64,000 nucleotides of DNA. Source: WRHT01 sp031550525 (lineage in GTDB: Bacteria > Desulfobacterota > Desulfovibrionia > Desulfovibrionales > Desulfovibrionaceae). How positions within the stretch are numbered: position 1 is the stretch's first letter; every line of letters starts with the position of its first letter. The DNA lies in assembly GCA_031550525.1 (NCBI GenBank), contig JAVBON010000002.1:62001-126000 (forward strand), read 5' to 3'. A program made the translations under genes and the position numbers. Under the pieces are notes generated by a model that did no database searches, was not told where the DNA came from, and saw nothing but the letters and a program-made list of their open reading frames with translations. This document shows positions 51,253-59,549 of this stretch, piece by piece.

Positions 51253-53094
51253 ATGGCACAAGCAAATAAAACCACCCACGGGGCGCAAGCCCACGCAGGG
51301 CCGCGCCGCCTGTTAAACGGCATTGCAGTTTCTTATGGCATAGCCATAGGCCGGGCCTATTTTATAAACAGACGCGCGGAGAAAACCTCAGCCAATATGG
51401 GCATAGCCCTGGCGGATGTTCAGCTTGAAGAAAACAGGCTGGACCAAGCCAGCAGCGCGTTGGCGGCGGAATTTGAAAGCGCCCGCGCTCAACTGCTCTC
51501 TTCGCAGCCTGATGCTCCCTATGTGCGGGAACAGGCCGAGCTTTTAAACGCCTACTCCATGATTTGCCGCGATCCTAAAATGCTGGCCGCCTCCAAAACT
51601 ATTATTCGAGAAAAACTTATCAGCGCCGAATACGCCTGCGAGCAGGCTGTGCTGGCAATTGCCGGAACCTTCGAAAAAATAGATTCGCCCTACCTGCGCG
51701 AGCGGGCCGTGGATGTAAGGGCCGTGGGCGAGCGCATTGTCTCCATACTGCGTGGCGAGCACCTGCAAAGGCAGCTTTCCGGCACTGAAAAATATATACT
51801 TTTCGCGCATGATCTAACCCCGGCCGATACTCTGGCCCTCAGCCCGGAAAAAATCCTGGGCCTTGCCACTGAAATGGGCGGGCGTACCTCGCATACCGGC
51901 ATTCTGGCCCGCAGCATGCACAGGCCTTGCGTTGTTGGCATAACCGATTTGGAAAAAGACGCCGCCGACGGTCAGCTTGTGGTAATAGACGGCATTCGCG
52001 GCCAGGTGGTAATCAACCCCGATGAAAACGAGCTGCACCACTACACCGCCCTGCAAAACCGCTTTGAAGAATATGAAGGCAGGCTGCGCAAAGAAGCGCT
52101 GCTGCCTGCCGAAACCGAAGACGGCATCAGGGTGGCCGTATACGGCAACATAGAAAACGGTGCCGAGGCAGGCCTTAGCGCCGCTCTTGGCGCTGAGGGC
52201 ATAGGCCTGTTCCGTACCGAATTCGGCTATATTACACGCCGCAACCAACCTACCGAAGACGAGTTGTACGAAGAATATGCCAAGGCCGTAAAACTGGCCG
52301 CCCCTGGCCGCGTGGTTCTGCGCACTCTGGATGTTGGCGCGGACAAAACCCTGGCCGGCACCCTGCGGCTGGAAGAAGACAACCCAGTGCTGGGCCTTAG
52401 GGCCATACGCTACTGCATGCGCCATCAGGATATTTTCCGGCGGCAGCTCAGGGCTATTTTAAGGGCCAGCGCCCATGGCCGCGCCGCCGTTATGTTCCCT
52501 ATGATTTCCGGACTGCACGAGCTCAAGCAGGCCAAATCCATTTTGGGCGAAGTGCGGCAAGAGCTGGATAACGAAGGCATAGCGTACGACAAAGACATTC
52601 CACTGGGCGCTATGATCGAACTGCCCTCCGCCGTATTCATGGCCCAGGCCCTTGCCCGCGAGGTAAATTTTTTCAGCATAGGCACAAATGATTTAATTCA
52701 GTATATTCTTGGCATAGATAGGGGCAACAAATACGTGGCCTACCTTTACCAGCCCTTGCACCCGGCGGTTATTCAGGCCATACGGCTGGTGGTGGACGCG
52801 GCCCACGAGGCAGGCATAACCGTGTGCGTGTGCGGCGAAATGGCGGCGGACCCATACTGCCTTACGGCCTTGCTGGCCATGGGCATAGACGAATTTTCCC
52901 TTAATCCGCAGTCCATACCCATGGTCAAATACATAATACGCCATATGGATACGGAGGAACTGCGCGAGTTGCAACGCCGCGTATATAACAGCAACTCCAC
53001 CCGCACCACCTCCAAACTTATTAAACAATACCTGTACGAACGCATACCGGGCGAACTCTCGTTTATAGACCCGGCCAGCGATACGGATGTGTAA
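51253..53094 (+). CDS. ptsI: PTS enzyme I, phosphoenolpyruvate-protein phosphotransferase
   Basis: 613 residues, slightly longer than usual (about 575) because of the N terminus. Phospho-His214 lies in GGRTSHTGILARSM; other signatures are GIGLFRTEF, RTLDVGADKTL, NPVLGLRAIRYC, MFPMISG, GAMIELPSA, FFSIGTNDLIQY and the Cys in VCVCGEMAADP. It transfers phosphate from PEP to HPr. It follows ptsH by 68 bases and is followed directly by smpB. Confidence 0.96.
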   Translation: MAQANKTTHGAQAHAGPRRLLNGIAVSYGIAIGRAYFINRRAEKTSANMGIALADVQLEENRLDQASSALAAEFESARAQLLSSQPDAPYVREQAELLNAYSMICRDPKMLAASKTIIREKLISAEYACEQAVLAIAGTFEKIDSPYLRERAVDVRAVGERIVSILRGEHLQRQLSGTEKYILFAHDLTPADTLALSPEKILGLATEMGGRTSHTGILARSMHRPCVVGITDLEKDAADGQLVVIDGIRGQVVINPDENELHHYTALQNRFEEYEGRLRKEALLPAETEDGIRVAVYGNIENGAEAGLSAALGAEGIGLFRTEFGYITRRNQPTEDELYEEYAKAVKLAAPGRVVLRTLDVGADKTLAGTLRLEEDNPVLGLRAIRYCMRHQDIFRRQLRAILRASAHGRAAVMFPMISGLHELKQAKSILGEVRQELDNEGIAYDKDIPLGAMIELPSAVFMAQALAREVNFFSIGTNDLIQYILGIDRGNKYVAYLYQPLHPAVIQAIRLVVDAAHEAGITVCVCGEMAADPYCLTALLAMGIDEFSLNPQSIPMVKYIIRHMDTEELRELQRRVYNSNSTRTTSKLIKQYLYERIPGELSFIDPASDTDV

Positions 53095-53095
53095 C

Positions 53096-53563
53096 ATGAG
53101 CAAGCCGACCAGCCCCGCCCAGATAGCCACCAACAAAAAAGCCCGGCATTACTACGAGCTGCTGGAGTTTGTGGAAGCGGGCATAGCCCTTACCGGGCCG
53201 GAAATTAAAAGCATACGGGCCGGGCTAATCAGCTTTCACGACGCCTATGTGGTATTTCGCAAAGGCGAGGCCTTTTTGCAAGGCGTGCATATAGCACCCT
53301 ATGTCAACGCGGGTTATGCTCCGCAGGAGCCGGACCGCGAGCGCAAGCTCCTGCTGCACGCCCGCGAAATAGAGGTGCTTGCGGCCAAAGTGGAACAGAA
53401 AGGCCTTACCGTTGTGCCGGTTAACCTGCACTTCAGCAAAGGCCGCGTTAAAGTGGAACTGGCCCTGGCCCGCGGCAAAAAAATGCACGACCAGCGCCAA
53501 GACCTGAAAAACGCCGCCGAACAGCGTGATTTGCAACGCGAGTTGGCCAGAAAAGACGCATGA
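53096..53563 (+). CDS. smpB: SsrA-binding protein SmpB
   Basis: 155 residues. SmpB marks: IATNKKARHYYELLEFVEAGI, LTGPEIKSIRAG, VHIAPY, RKLLLHAREIEVL, GLTVVPVNLHFSKGRVKVELALARGKK and the C-terminal HDQRQDLK tail needed for tmRNA function. It brings tmRNA to stalled ribosomes. ATG 53096 begins right after the ptsI stop at 53092-53094; an in-frame GTG at 53087 is less likely. The tmRNA gene itself is not nearby. Confidence 0.96.
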   Translation: MSKPTSPAQIATNKKARHYYELLEFVEAGIALTGPEIKSIRAGLISFHDAYVVFRKGEAFLQGVHIAPYVNAGYAPQEPDRERKLLLHAREIEVLAAKVEQKGLTVVPVNLHFSKGRVKVELALARGKKMHDQRQDLKNAAEQRDLQRELARKDA

Positions 53564-53578
53564 TAAAAAACACATAGT

Positions 53579-53607
53579 GGATGAAGCCAGTCTGATAAGG
53601 CCTGGGC
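53579..53607. repeat. Intergenic hairpin repeat, family A (degenerate copy)
   Basis: GGATGAAGCCAG then CTGGGC with a changed middle, matching copies at 10260-10290, 25226-25263 and 35127-35157. It begins 15 bases after the smpB stop. Confidence 0.4.
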
Positions 53608-53685
53608 GCTGCCCAGCCCCGCAAGTTTTACTGAAAACCGGGTCAGCAATAAATCATAACCACCCGTGAATGATATGCCCATATC

Positions 53686-53740
53686 AGTGGCCTGCCCCTG
53701 TTAATTAGACAAAGGGCAGGCCACTTACAGGTGTTTTTTT
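53686..53740 (+). terminator. Terminator of the PTS-smpB run
   Basis: A 12-bp stem (53686-53697 with 53714-53725) is followed by a seven-T run at 53734-53740. Confidence 0.82.
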
Positions 53741-53814
53741 GTTTCGCTTAGTATTACCCGCTCAACGGGCTGAAGCCACAAGTAAGGTCCGGAAGCAATG
53801 CTTCCGGACCTTAC
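53741..53814. repeat. Repeat family C module plus 15-bp hairpin
   Basis: GTTTCGCTTAGTATTAC and CCGCTCAACGGGCTGAAGCCA (53741-53777 region) match the element at 38515-38553. A perfect 15-bp hairpin follows (53782-53796 with 53800-53814), which may terminate the leftward FMN-enzyme gene. Confidence 0.6.
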
Positions 53815-53835
53815 CCATAATTACGGCATTTATCT

Positions 53836-54852
53836 CTATTTATATATCACATCGGCAGTTATGTCTTTTATGGAGGCACAGCCGGTAAGTATCATGGCCT
53901 GGGCCAACTGGCTTTTCAGCAGTTCAACATACCTGGCCACGCCGTCGGCTCCGCCGCCTATGGCGGCTATGCTGAAGGGCCTGCCTATGCCGACCATATC
54001 CGCGCCCAGCGCCAGCATTTTGAGCACGTCAAAGCCATCGCGCACGCCGCCGTCCACCATTATGGACGCGGCTCCCTTAACGGCCCTGGCAATGCCAGGC
54101 AGCACGGCCGCCGTGCCGGGGGTGTGCTCAAACACGCGGCCGCCGTGGTTGGATACCAATATGCAGTCCGCCCCGGCCTTTACACACAACTCGGCGTCTT
54201 TGACCGTCATAATGCCCTTGGCGATAAACTTTTTACCGGCCTTGTGCGCGTAATTTATAAATTCCTTAAGCTCAGCCGGGCTCTTCGGGCCAACGGGCCT
54301 GCCCTGCTTGCGCAAGGTAACCAGACCGGCCGCGTCCAAATCGCTCCCTATGGCAGGGCAGCCGCAGGCAGCCGCGCGCTCGGCCTTCTCGTAAAGCTCT
54401 TTGCTGTCCCATGGTTTTATAAAGGGTATGCCGCGCCCACCCACGGCGTTTATGGCGGCAATGGCGCAATCCATAATCGGCGCAGGCACTCCATCGCCCG
54501 CGCAACCAATGGCCCCGCCTTTTTTGCAGCCCTCCAGCACGGCATTTACATAGGCCTGTTCCGTCATAGGCTCGTTAAAATTGAACATGCCTGCTATTGG
54601 AGAGGCCGCCACAGGCAAAGCCAGATCTATGCCCAGCCAGTTTACCGAGGTATCGGGCATTTTCGCGTCATGCACCAGACGCATATTAAAAAGTGTATCT
54701 TGCAGCGTTTTGTAGTTGTTTTTAAAAGAAGCTCCAGTGCCCAAGCCGCCCATGCCAGGCACCTCTCCGGCGCAAGCCCTGCCGTCGCAAGCTGGGCAAA
54801 CGCGGCACGCGCCTTTCATAAGCTCGCGGGCTTTATCTCTTATATCTTTCAT
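53836..54852 (-). CDS. FMN-dependent alpha-hydroxyacid dehydrogenase-like protein with N-terminal Cys cluster
   Basis: 338 residues. The C-terminal half matches the lactate/glycolate oxidase barrel: FIAKGIMTVKDAELCVKAGAD, ILVSNHGGRVFE with the catalytic His, SIMVDGGVRDGFDVLKMLALGADMVGIGRPF. The N terminus carries CRVCPACDGRAC (four Cys), not typical of lactate oxidases and suggesting a metal or Fe-S site, followed by MGGLGTGASF. Related genes in anaerobes are usually annotated as alpha-hydroxy-acid oxidising proteins of unknown substrate. ATG 54852 follows GAGGAG; the longer frame to 54951 is unsupported. It lies downstream of the second arylsulfotransferase-like gene, separated by a terminator. 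Confidence 0.8.
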   Translation of the reverse strand: MKDIRDKARELMKGACRVCPACDGRACAGEVPGMGGLGTGASFKNNYKTLQDTLFNMRLVHDAKMPDTSVNWLGIDLALPVAASPIAGMFNFNEPMTEQAYVNAVLEGCKKGGAIGCAGDGVPAPIMDCAIAAINAVGGRGIPFIKPWDSKELYEKAERAAACGCPAIGSDLDAAGLVTLRKQGRPVGPKSPAELKEFINYAHKAGKKFIAKGIMTVKDAELCVKAGADCILVSNHGGRVFEHTPGTAAVLPGIARAVKGAASIMVDGGVRDGFDVLKMLALGADMVGIGRPFSIAAIGGGADGVARYVELLKSQLAQAMILTGCASIKDITADVIYK

Positions 54853-55036
54853 CACAGACTCCTCTTCTGTTTCAGAATATTCGCATTCAGCGCAATCAGC
54901 CGCCATTTCCGCATTGGATACACCATTAGCGCAAGCCAATGCTAACACCAAACTTAAAAAACGACAATTTTAGCCATGGAATAACCAATCGGCTTCAATA
55001 CTACTCAGGCATCTTTCGTATAAGAGTTATAAAAAA

Positions 55037-55061
55037 GCCGGGCCACCAATGGCGGCCCGGC
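55037..55061 (-). terminator. Terminator of the second arylsulfotransferase-like gene
   Basis: An 8-bp GC stem (55037-55044 with 55054-55061). In the minus direction it is followed by TTTTTT (55031-55036). Confidence 0.82.
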
Positions 55062-55093
55062 AGGTTTAGCTTGAAACGGAGCTTGCCGCGCGC

Positions 55094-56449
55094 CTATTTG
55101 GCGGCAGCGGCGGCGGCAGCGGCCTCGGCAGCCTTGGCCGCATCGGCCTGATCCTTGGCCGAAAGGCCGGAGTAGTCTTTAAACCAGTAAGGCGCATCAA
55201 CGCAGTGCCCTTTTTTGGCCAACTTTTTGCCTTTAAGGCCTGGGAAGTCGGCGCCATAACGGTAGGCACGGTGCACCATGTTAAACTGTATGCCAGCGGA
55301 GCTATGTTGCGGCAAGGCGTCAACCTTGTCGATAATCACACGCTTGGATACGCCGTTGAAGCACCACGGGCTCATGAACACCCACACAACTTCTTTTTCC
55401 GGAGTGACTTCAAAAATCTGCCCGGCATTGGTGGAGGTAATCAGGGTGTTGCCGTTGGGCAGGCGCTGAGTGGCGCCTTGGAAGGGCGAACTGAAGCCGT
55501 TGGGGTTGTTGGACTGAAATTCCCAAATAATCTTGCCGGTTTTGGGGTCCATTTCCACCGCGCGGGAGCGGTTGAGTTCCGGGCGCAGCCAGCCGTTGTC
55601 AAACAGCAGCACGGTGCCTTTGTCGGTAAACTGCGGGCAATGCGGCCCAAAAAGGATCTGGTCGCCGTCGTCGGCAAAGGAGGGTTTTCTGCCCTTGCCG
55701 TAAGCGGTGGGGTTGCCCCAGCGGTATTTCATTTTTCCGGTCTTGTGGTCAATAAAATAGAATTCGCCGAAGTTGCGCGAGTTAAGCAGCACGGTATCGG
55801 TCTTTTCGCAGTAGTCTATGGTGTTAAAGTGGGTCCAGTCGGCAAAGGCAAGGTAATCGGTGGGGTCAGGCAGCTTGAAGTTGATGTCGAACTGATCCAC
55901 GCCAGTGCCCAAATGATCCCACACGTGCCATTCCCATACGATTTTTCCGGACTTATCCACTTCAACCACATAGTCTGGGCAAAGTCCGCGCACATTTATG
56001 CCTTCGTGCAGGTGCCCGTTTTTGGGCAGGGTGGCGGGGTCGCGCCCTGCGGCCAGACATTCCTCACGGGTTTTCAGTTCCCAGCCCAGCAGGAAGGTAT
56101 TGCCGTTTGGCGCGCGTTTGAAGCAATGGTGGTGGGTGTACATGTCGCCTTTCATGTAATAGGCCCAAACTACCTTGCCTTCCCAGTCAATTTCTTCCAC
56201 GCCGCCGGCAGTGCCGCCAAAGTTCATGGTGGTATGGGGCGGGCGCGTGCCGCGCAACAGGTTGCCGTTGGGCAAAAGCTCGGCATACAGGCCGGGGGGG
56301 GTTGTGCTCTCCCATTCGTGCACGATGTCGCCTTCCATATCCACCAAATAGGTGGATTTGGAGAAGGACGGCGTAACCAGAGTGTAGCCTTCATAGGCTT
56401 TTTCTTTGTTCCATTGCAAAACACCAGTAGGACCAATCAATAGTTCCAT
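55094..56449 (-). CDS. Arylsulfotransferase-like beta-propeller protein, paralog 2
   Basis: 451 residues with the same blade pattern as the protein at 33740-35113: YLVDMEGDIVHEWES, LLPNGNLLRGTRP, VEEIDWEGKVVWAY, YVVEVDKSGKIVWEWHVWDH, TVLLFDNGW, AVEMDPKTGKIIWEFQ, QRLPNGNTLITS. His-rich MYTHHHCF and FGPHCPQF are candidate catalytic places. No signal peptide. The C terminus ends in an Ala-rich tail (about 20 residues, mostly Ala with Lys, Glu and Asp), absent from paralog 1. AGGAG precedes ATG 56449. A sulfate-ester role is inferred from the family. Confidence 0.75.
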   Translation of the reverse strand: MELLIGPTGVLQWNKEKAYEGYTLVTPSFSKSTYLVDMEGDIVHEWESTTPPGLYAELLPNGNLLRGTRPPHTTMNFGGTAGGVEEIDWEGKVVWAYYMKGDMYTHHHCFKRAPNGNTFLLGWELKTREECLAAGRDPATLPKNGHLHEGINVRGLCPDYVVEVDKSGKIVWEWHVWDHLGTGVDQFDINFKLPDPTDYLAFADWTHFNTIDYCEKTDTVLLNSRNFGEFYFIDHKTGKMKYRWGNPTAYGKGRKPSFADDGDQILFGPHCPQFTDKGTVLLFDNGWLRPELNRSRAVEMDPKTGKIIWEFQSNNPNGFSSPFQGATQRLPNGNTLITSTNAGQIFEVTPEKEVVWVFMSPWCFNGVSKRVIIDKVDALPQHSSAGIQFNMVHRAYRYGADFPGLKGKKLAKKGHCVDAPYWFKDYSGLSAKDQADAAKAAEAAAAAAAAK

Positions 56450-56887
56450 GACATCTCCTGTTGTTGGTATCATTGGGTTAAGGTCATATAAAAATATGGA
56501 AAGCGCTCTTCCCAAAAAGCCTGTTAAGAATACACAACAAAGCAAATATCTTCAACTTTTTTTGCCTCAAAACAAAAAATCCCGCCGCCGCGTTAAATAT
56601 GCCAAGCTGGAGCGCTAATGCTCATTTCGCATTATTTTCAGCAAAACAGCAAGCGTTACCCCAGCGAGGCAGACCTGCCGGCCTTAAGTGGCAAGCCCTC
56701 CCGCGCGGTCTGCGCGGATGCTGCCCTTCAAACACCTTACCGGCAATGAATTTTGTTGATTATAAAGCAGTCTTGGTGTAACATATCTATTTAATATAGT
56801 AACAAAAAAGTTGGGGCTGTCTGAGTTTTTCGGACCAGAAAGCTACGACAGTTTTTAACAAGTTATAATGTCATGCGTTTTTTACAG

Positions 56888-56903
56888 TGGCATAGCATTT
56901 GCA
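56888..56903 (+). promoter_or_regulatory. Near-consensus sigma-54 promoter of the PEP-CTERM-like gene
   Basis: TGGCATAGCATTTGCA matches TGGCA and TTGCA with GG and GC exactly ten bases apart. It ends 47 bases before ATG 56951, leaving a short leader. Sigma-54 promoters are known ahead of PEP-CTERM genes in other exosortase bacteria. The rest of 56450-56887 shows no gene. Confidence 0.7.
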
Positions 56904-56950
56904 TATCTACCATAAAGTGTATAATCACTAACGATCGAGGTTTACATACC

Positions 56951-57673
56951 ATGAAACGTATTTTTATCATGTTCGCGATGCTCTGCCTGCTTTTGTTGCC
57001 CCAGGCCGCCTTTGCCGACAGTTCTTTCGACTTTGACTACATGCGCGACCCCACAGGCGAGAATATATCTTTCGTTTACAACGGGGTAACTTATGACAAC
57101 TATGCCGTTGCGGGTTCGTCCATACATTTCAACGGCGATTTGCCGCATTTTCTCAACACGACCCAAATAAAATATGGCTTTCTGATGGAGCCCGGCAAAA
57201 GCCTTGCGCTTAACCACCACAGAAGTGGCCTGAACAATAACTTTTTTGCCAGCGCCTCTCAGGAAACTTACATTGAGAGCCTGATTTACGGTACCGAAGA
57301 GTGGATCGCAAACCCGCTGTATTCCAACCCCGCATGGAAGCGCGTGCTCATGTCCGTGTTGCACGTGGCCATTCTGCAGGAAGTGTACGGCATAAATCTT
57401 ACAAATTACATGACTGCAATGCAGAGCGGCATTAACGATACGGCATTTTTACAAACCTGGCTCGGCAAAATACAGACCAAGGCTCAGGGCTATGACCCAA
57501 TTGCCAACCCCCATGATAAAATAAACATATTCATACTCGACCCTGAGGGAGCCAACAAAGACGTGCTGGTATATGTACGCGGCGACCTGCCCGTTGTGCC
57601 TGCCCCCGGAGCCCTTTTGCTCTTCGGCACCGGCATAGGGGCCCTGGCCATGCTGCGCAGAAAGAGAGCCTGA
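56951..57673 (+). CDS. Secreted protein with PEP-CTERM-like sorting signal
   Basis: 240 residues. Signal peptide (MKRIFIMFAMLCLLLLPQA, cleavage near AFADS) and a tripartite C terminus: VPAPG, a hydrophobic stretch of about 15 residues, then RRKRA. This is the exosortase-recognised pattern, closest to the VPxPx variants. The middle domain (DSSFDFDYMRDPTGENISF to DPEGANKDVLVYVRGDLP) is not recognised. It has its own sigma-54 promoter and the exosortase gene is two genes downstream. It should be cut by the exosortase and delivered to the surface or matrix. Confidence 0.85.
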   Translation: MKRIFIMFAMLCLLLLPQAAFADSSFDFDYMRDPTGENISFVYNGVTYDNYAVAGSSIHFNGDLPHFLNTTQIKYGFLMEPGKSLALNHHRSGLNNNFFASASQETYIESLIYGTEEWIANPLYSNPAWKRVLMSVLHVAILQEVYGINLTNYMTAMQSGINDTAFLQTWLGKIQTKAQGYDPIANPHDKINIFILDPEGANKDVLVYVRGDLPVVPAPGALLLFGTGIGALAMLRRKRA

Positions 57674-57750
57674 CCAGCGTAAGTTAATTTAGATCTTGCT
57701 TTTCAAGACACTACCGAAAACCAGATATAAACTGGCTTTAGGAGATCACC

Positions 57751-59283
57751 ATGGCTTTTGAAAATAACATAAACAACAGACTGTCGGTGCCGGACGCCGG
57801 CCAGGCCGTGACACTTGAAGTGCATGCGGGAGAGCGCATTGCCTTTGATTTCACCCCCGAAACCACCAATATGGATATTAGCCAGACCGGCGACAGCCTG
57901 CAAATAACTTTTGACAACGGCGGCACCATCACGCTGCAAGGTTTTTTCGAGTTCCTTAATGATGAAAGCGCGGCCAGCATAGCCCTGCCCGGCTCCGACG
58001 TAATATCCGCCATTGATTTTCTGAACATATTCGCGCCAGACCTTGCCCCTGCTGGTGGCGAGGCCCGCGCTGGCGGCCTGAACGTTTACGCCGACAGCGC
58101 CGGAGACATGATTGGCGGCCTGGATGCCCTTGACGATCAGGAAGGCTTCCGCTGGAATTATCAAAACCGGCAGGAAGAAACCTACCAGCCTGGCATTGTC
58201 GCCACCGGCGGCACTCCTCCCGTGCCTGGCCCCGTGCCATCCGGTTCTTTCGGACCTTACGGCCTGCCTACAATTCCAGGGCACGGCACGCCACAGCGCC
58301 TGTTCAACAAGGGCCATGTGGATGTCTACTTCGACCTGCAAAACGCGGCGGTGGCCAACAGCTTTATTTGCACTCTTTCCGGCTTTACGGCCGGGTGGCT
58401 GCTCAGCCAAGAAACGCTGGATTTTCTGGCCGCCAACAATATCAGTCACAGCTATGCCGAAAATAACGGACAAGGCGAGTATACCTTCGATTTTACCGGC
58501 AGCACGCTTACGCACATTGACATAAGCCTTGAAGCCCCGCTTTCCATATTTATGGACGTGAGCACCTTCAAATCACTGCTGGACAGCGGCACCATAGACA
58601 TTACCGACCTTGACGCCATGGGCACGTACACCACGGGCAACGCCTTTACCTACCTGCCCGGCGGCCTGCAGGCCTCCGTTATAATAAACGGGGTTGCCCA
58701 GAATTATCAGACCGAAGAAATAGAAGTTAACTCCGGCATGAAGTATGAAAATGGCTACAATCCCACCGATCCCAACGACGATCATGCCGGGCGCCTTATC
58801 ATAGGCCAGCCTGGGCAAAGCGACGACACGCTCTATTCCGGCAAAGGCAGCGACCTGCTTTATGGCGGCGAAGGGCACGACACCTTTAAATGGGACGCAA
58901 ACAACTTTTCGGCCAACACCGCTGACCGCATACTTGATTTTGACCTTGATACTACCGGCAACAGCTCTGACATGCTCGATTTCTCCGGCCTGTTCGCCAA
59001 TGCTGGCGGCAATGTCGCGCAGTATAACATTCTGTATGAATTTGTAAGCTGGAACACATCGGACTACGACCCCAACTCGCCCACCAGCCTGCAAAAAACC
59101 GGCCTCAAGCTGACCATAACCAATGACGACAACTATTCTCAGGAAATTTATCTTGACGATGTGGACTTCGCCAACCTGCAGCAGGCCGCTGTGGATTCCG
59201 GCAACGCCGGAGCCGCCATGTGGGATCCGGTGGCAAACGCTCAAGACGCTTTGGACTTTTTCTACCAGACCTATATATCCTAG
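57751..59283 (+). CDS. Small RTX type I-secreted protein with putative LapA-like N-terminal retention module
   Basis: 510 residues, very acidic. The first about 95 residues (VTLEVHAGERIAFDFTP, SLQITFDNGGTITLQGFFEF) are a compact beta region like the N-terminal retention modules of LapG-cleaved adhesins, followed by a flexible APAGGEARAGG at 99-109 that could hold a cleavage site. The centre (about 180-330) is an unknown domain. An RTX calcium-binding repeat (GKGSDLLYGGEGHDTF) lies near 362-377, followed by an RTX-type C-terminal secretion region ending in DFFYQTYIS. GGAG precedes the ATG. LapA-like adhesins are usually thousands of residues, so this would be a miniature version. It is a candidate client of the Lap exporter at 8.6-14.8 kb. 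Confidence 0.72.
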   Translation: MAFENNINNRLSVPDAGQAVTLEVHAGERIAFDFTPETTNMDISQTGDSLQITFDNGGTITLQGFFEFLNDESAASIALPGSDVISAIDFLNIFAPDLAPAGGEARAGGLNVYADSAGDMIGGLDALDDQEGFRWNYQNRQEETYQPGIVATGGTPPVPGPVPSGSFGPYGLPTIPGHGTPQRLFNKGHVDVYFDLQNAAVANSFICTLSGFTAGWLLSQETLDFLAANNISHSYAENNGQGEYTFDFTGSTLTHIDISLEAPLSIFMDVSTFKSLLDSGTIDITDLDAMGTYTTGNAFTYLPGGLQASVIINGVAQNYQTEEIEVNSGMKYENGYNPTDPNDDHAGRLIIGQPGQSDDTLYSGKGSDLLYGGEGHDTFKWDANNFSANTADRILDFDLDTTGNSSDMLDFSGLFANAGGNVAQYNILYEFVSWNTSDYDPNSPTSLQKTGLKLTITNDDNYSQEIYLDDVDFANLQQAAVDSGNAGAAMWDPVANAQDALDFFYQTYIS

Positions 59284-59337
59284 GGTTTGTAGGCACTGAT
59301 GCGTACAGAACCTAAAAAATAATTCGCATTATACATG

Positions 59338-59362
59338 GAGGGGCGTAAAACGCCCCTCTTTT
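59338..59362 (+). terminator. Terminator of the RTX gene
   Basis: A 9-bp stem (59338-59346 with 59350-59358), 3-base loop, then TTTT. It separates the RTX gene from the exosortase; 59363-59549 shows no gene. Confidence 0.88.
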
Positions 59363-59549
59363 GTTACATGGCCTGTGTTTTGGACTGTTTACATTTGACA
59401 TTACAGCAAGCAAGGCTTATCAAATAATATTATAGTTACCTTTAAAATGGCGGCTAGTCTGTCAACCATGCATCAGGTTATCAGCATCGCACACAAACCC
59501 TCTCCCATGCTGTTTGTCTTTCACGCCGCCTTAACAAGTGAGGCAACTT

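Noticed and set aside
53564..53835. Possible tmRNA gene beside smpB
   Set aside because: No tmRNA-like ends, tag-coding segment or tRNA-like acceptor pairing were found. The spacer is explained by repeats and terminators.
56599..56781. 60-codon frame upstream of the PEP-CTERM-like gene
   Set aside because: No ribosome site, no recognisable sequence, and it lies in a spacer better explained as regulatory.
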